Assembly (NCBI RefSeq): GCF_001436215.1
Contig: NZ_AYYP01000071.1
Location: forward strand, 1-51,737
DNA length: 51,737 bases
Reading direction: 5' to 3'
From: Ligilactobacillus agilis DSM 20509
GTDB taxonomy: Bacteria > Bacillota > Bacilli > Lactobacillales > Lactobacillaceae
The notes below the pieces were generated by a model that was given only the letters and a program-made list of their open reading frames with translations, was not told where the DNA came from and ran no database searches. Below, one piece after another: positions 51,712 through 51,737 of this stretch (position 1 is the first letter of the stretch; the number at the start of each line of letters is the position of its first letter). The position numbers and the translations under genes are program-made.

Positions 51712-51737
51712 CAAAAAAAGACCATAAAACCACAATC
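51712..51737. repeat. start of a second IS66-like 3' flank
   Basis: The last bases (AAAAAAGACCATAAAACCAC and on) closely match 48,054-48,080 next to the IS66 remnant, in the same orientation. The element itself would lie beyond the window. Confidence 0.45.

Overview
The window is a piece of the chromosome of a low-to-mid-GC lactic acid bacterium, most likely a Lactobacillaceae species. The basis is gene content and order: a T-box-led hisS-aspS operon, rel-dtd, prmA-rsmE with a DUF3013 gene, a guanine-riboswitch xpt-pbuX pair, msrA, YitT and CDP-glycerol transferase genes. The species cannot be fixed from the sequence alone. Core genes use more G/C-ending codons than the AT-rich accessory stretches.

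Core part, about 1-28,620. It starts with a cut gene edge, a Nudix pseudogene and a hypothetical gene. Next comes a tandem-AAA ATPase, then a broken gene that fuses an XRE helix-turn-helix to a UDP-glucose-dehydrogenase-type enzyme. A CDP-glycerol glycerophosphotransferase, msrA-yitT, hisS-aspS with a T-box, and xpt-pbuX with a guanine riboswitch follow. Then come a cell-wall amidase, the rel-dtd-esterase-HAD operon, DUF3013-prmA-rsmE, and a nucleoside hydrolase. The last core block (23,136-28,577) is a divergent cluster: a racemase of the enolase superfamily, an MFS carrier and an M20 deacylase on one side, a LysR regulator and an SGNH hydrolase on the other. It looks like uptake and conversion of N-acylated amino acids.

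First accessory block, about 28,700-39,960. This is a decayed integrated element whose tyrosine integrase abuts the 3' end of tRNA-Ser(CGA). All intact element genes point toward that tRNA: CI-like repressor, broken ImmA peptidase, a regulator with three tandem XRE domains, a membrane-anchored exported protein, a one-chain ABC ATPase-TOPRIM protein (OLD/PARIS-like), a D12 adenine methylase, and the integrase. This is the order of a phage lysogeny module carrying defence cargo between repressor and integrase. The lytic half is missing, and a degenerate IS982 element and a degenerate IS200/IS605 TnpB copy lie where it should be.

A short core segment (tRNA-Ser, glycosyltransferase, one hypothetical gene) runs to about 41,940. 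The second accessory block then holds a small orphan CRISPR array (5 repeats, I-B-like) without cas genes and an ISL3 remnant. It also holds four very short membrane-protein genes sharing one N-terminal motif, with duplicated flanking modules, and a toxin/antitoxin-like pair whose XRE-ImmA partner carries an in-frame stop. After an IS66 remnant comes a three-gene operon with a textbook promoter. It encodes a HsdM-HsdS fusion whose catalytic NPPF motif is altered, a 243-aa protein of unknown function, and a two-helix membrane protein. The window ends in sequence resembling the IS66 3' flank, so this operon may lie between two IS66 copies. This operon and the ATPase-TOPRIM/D12 pair are the best candidates for undescribed defence systems.
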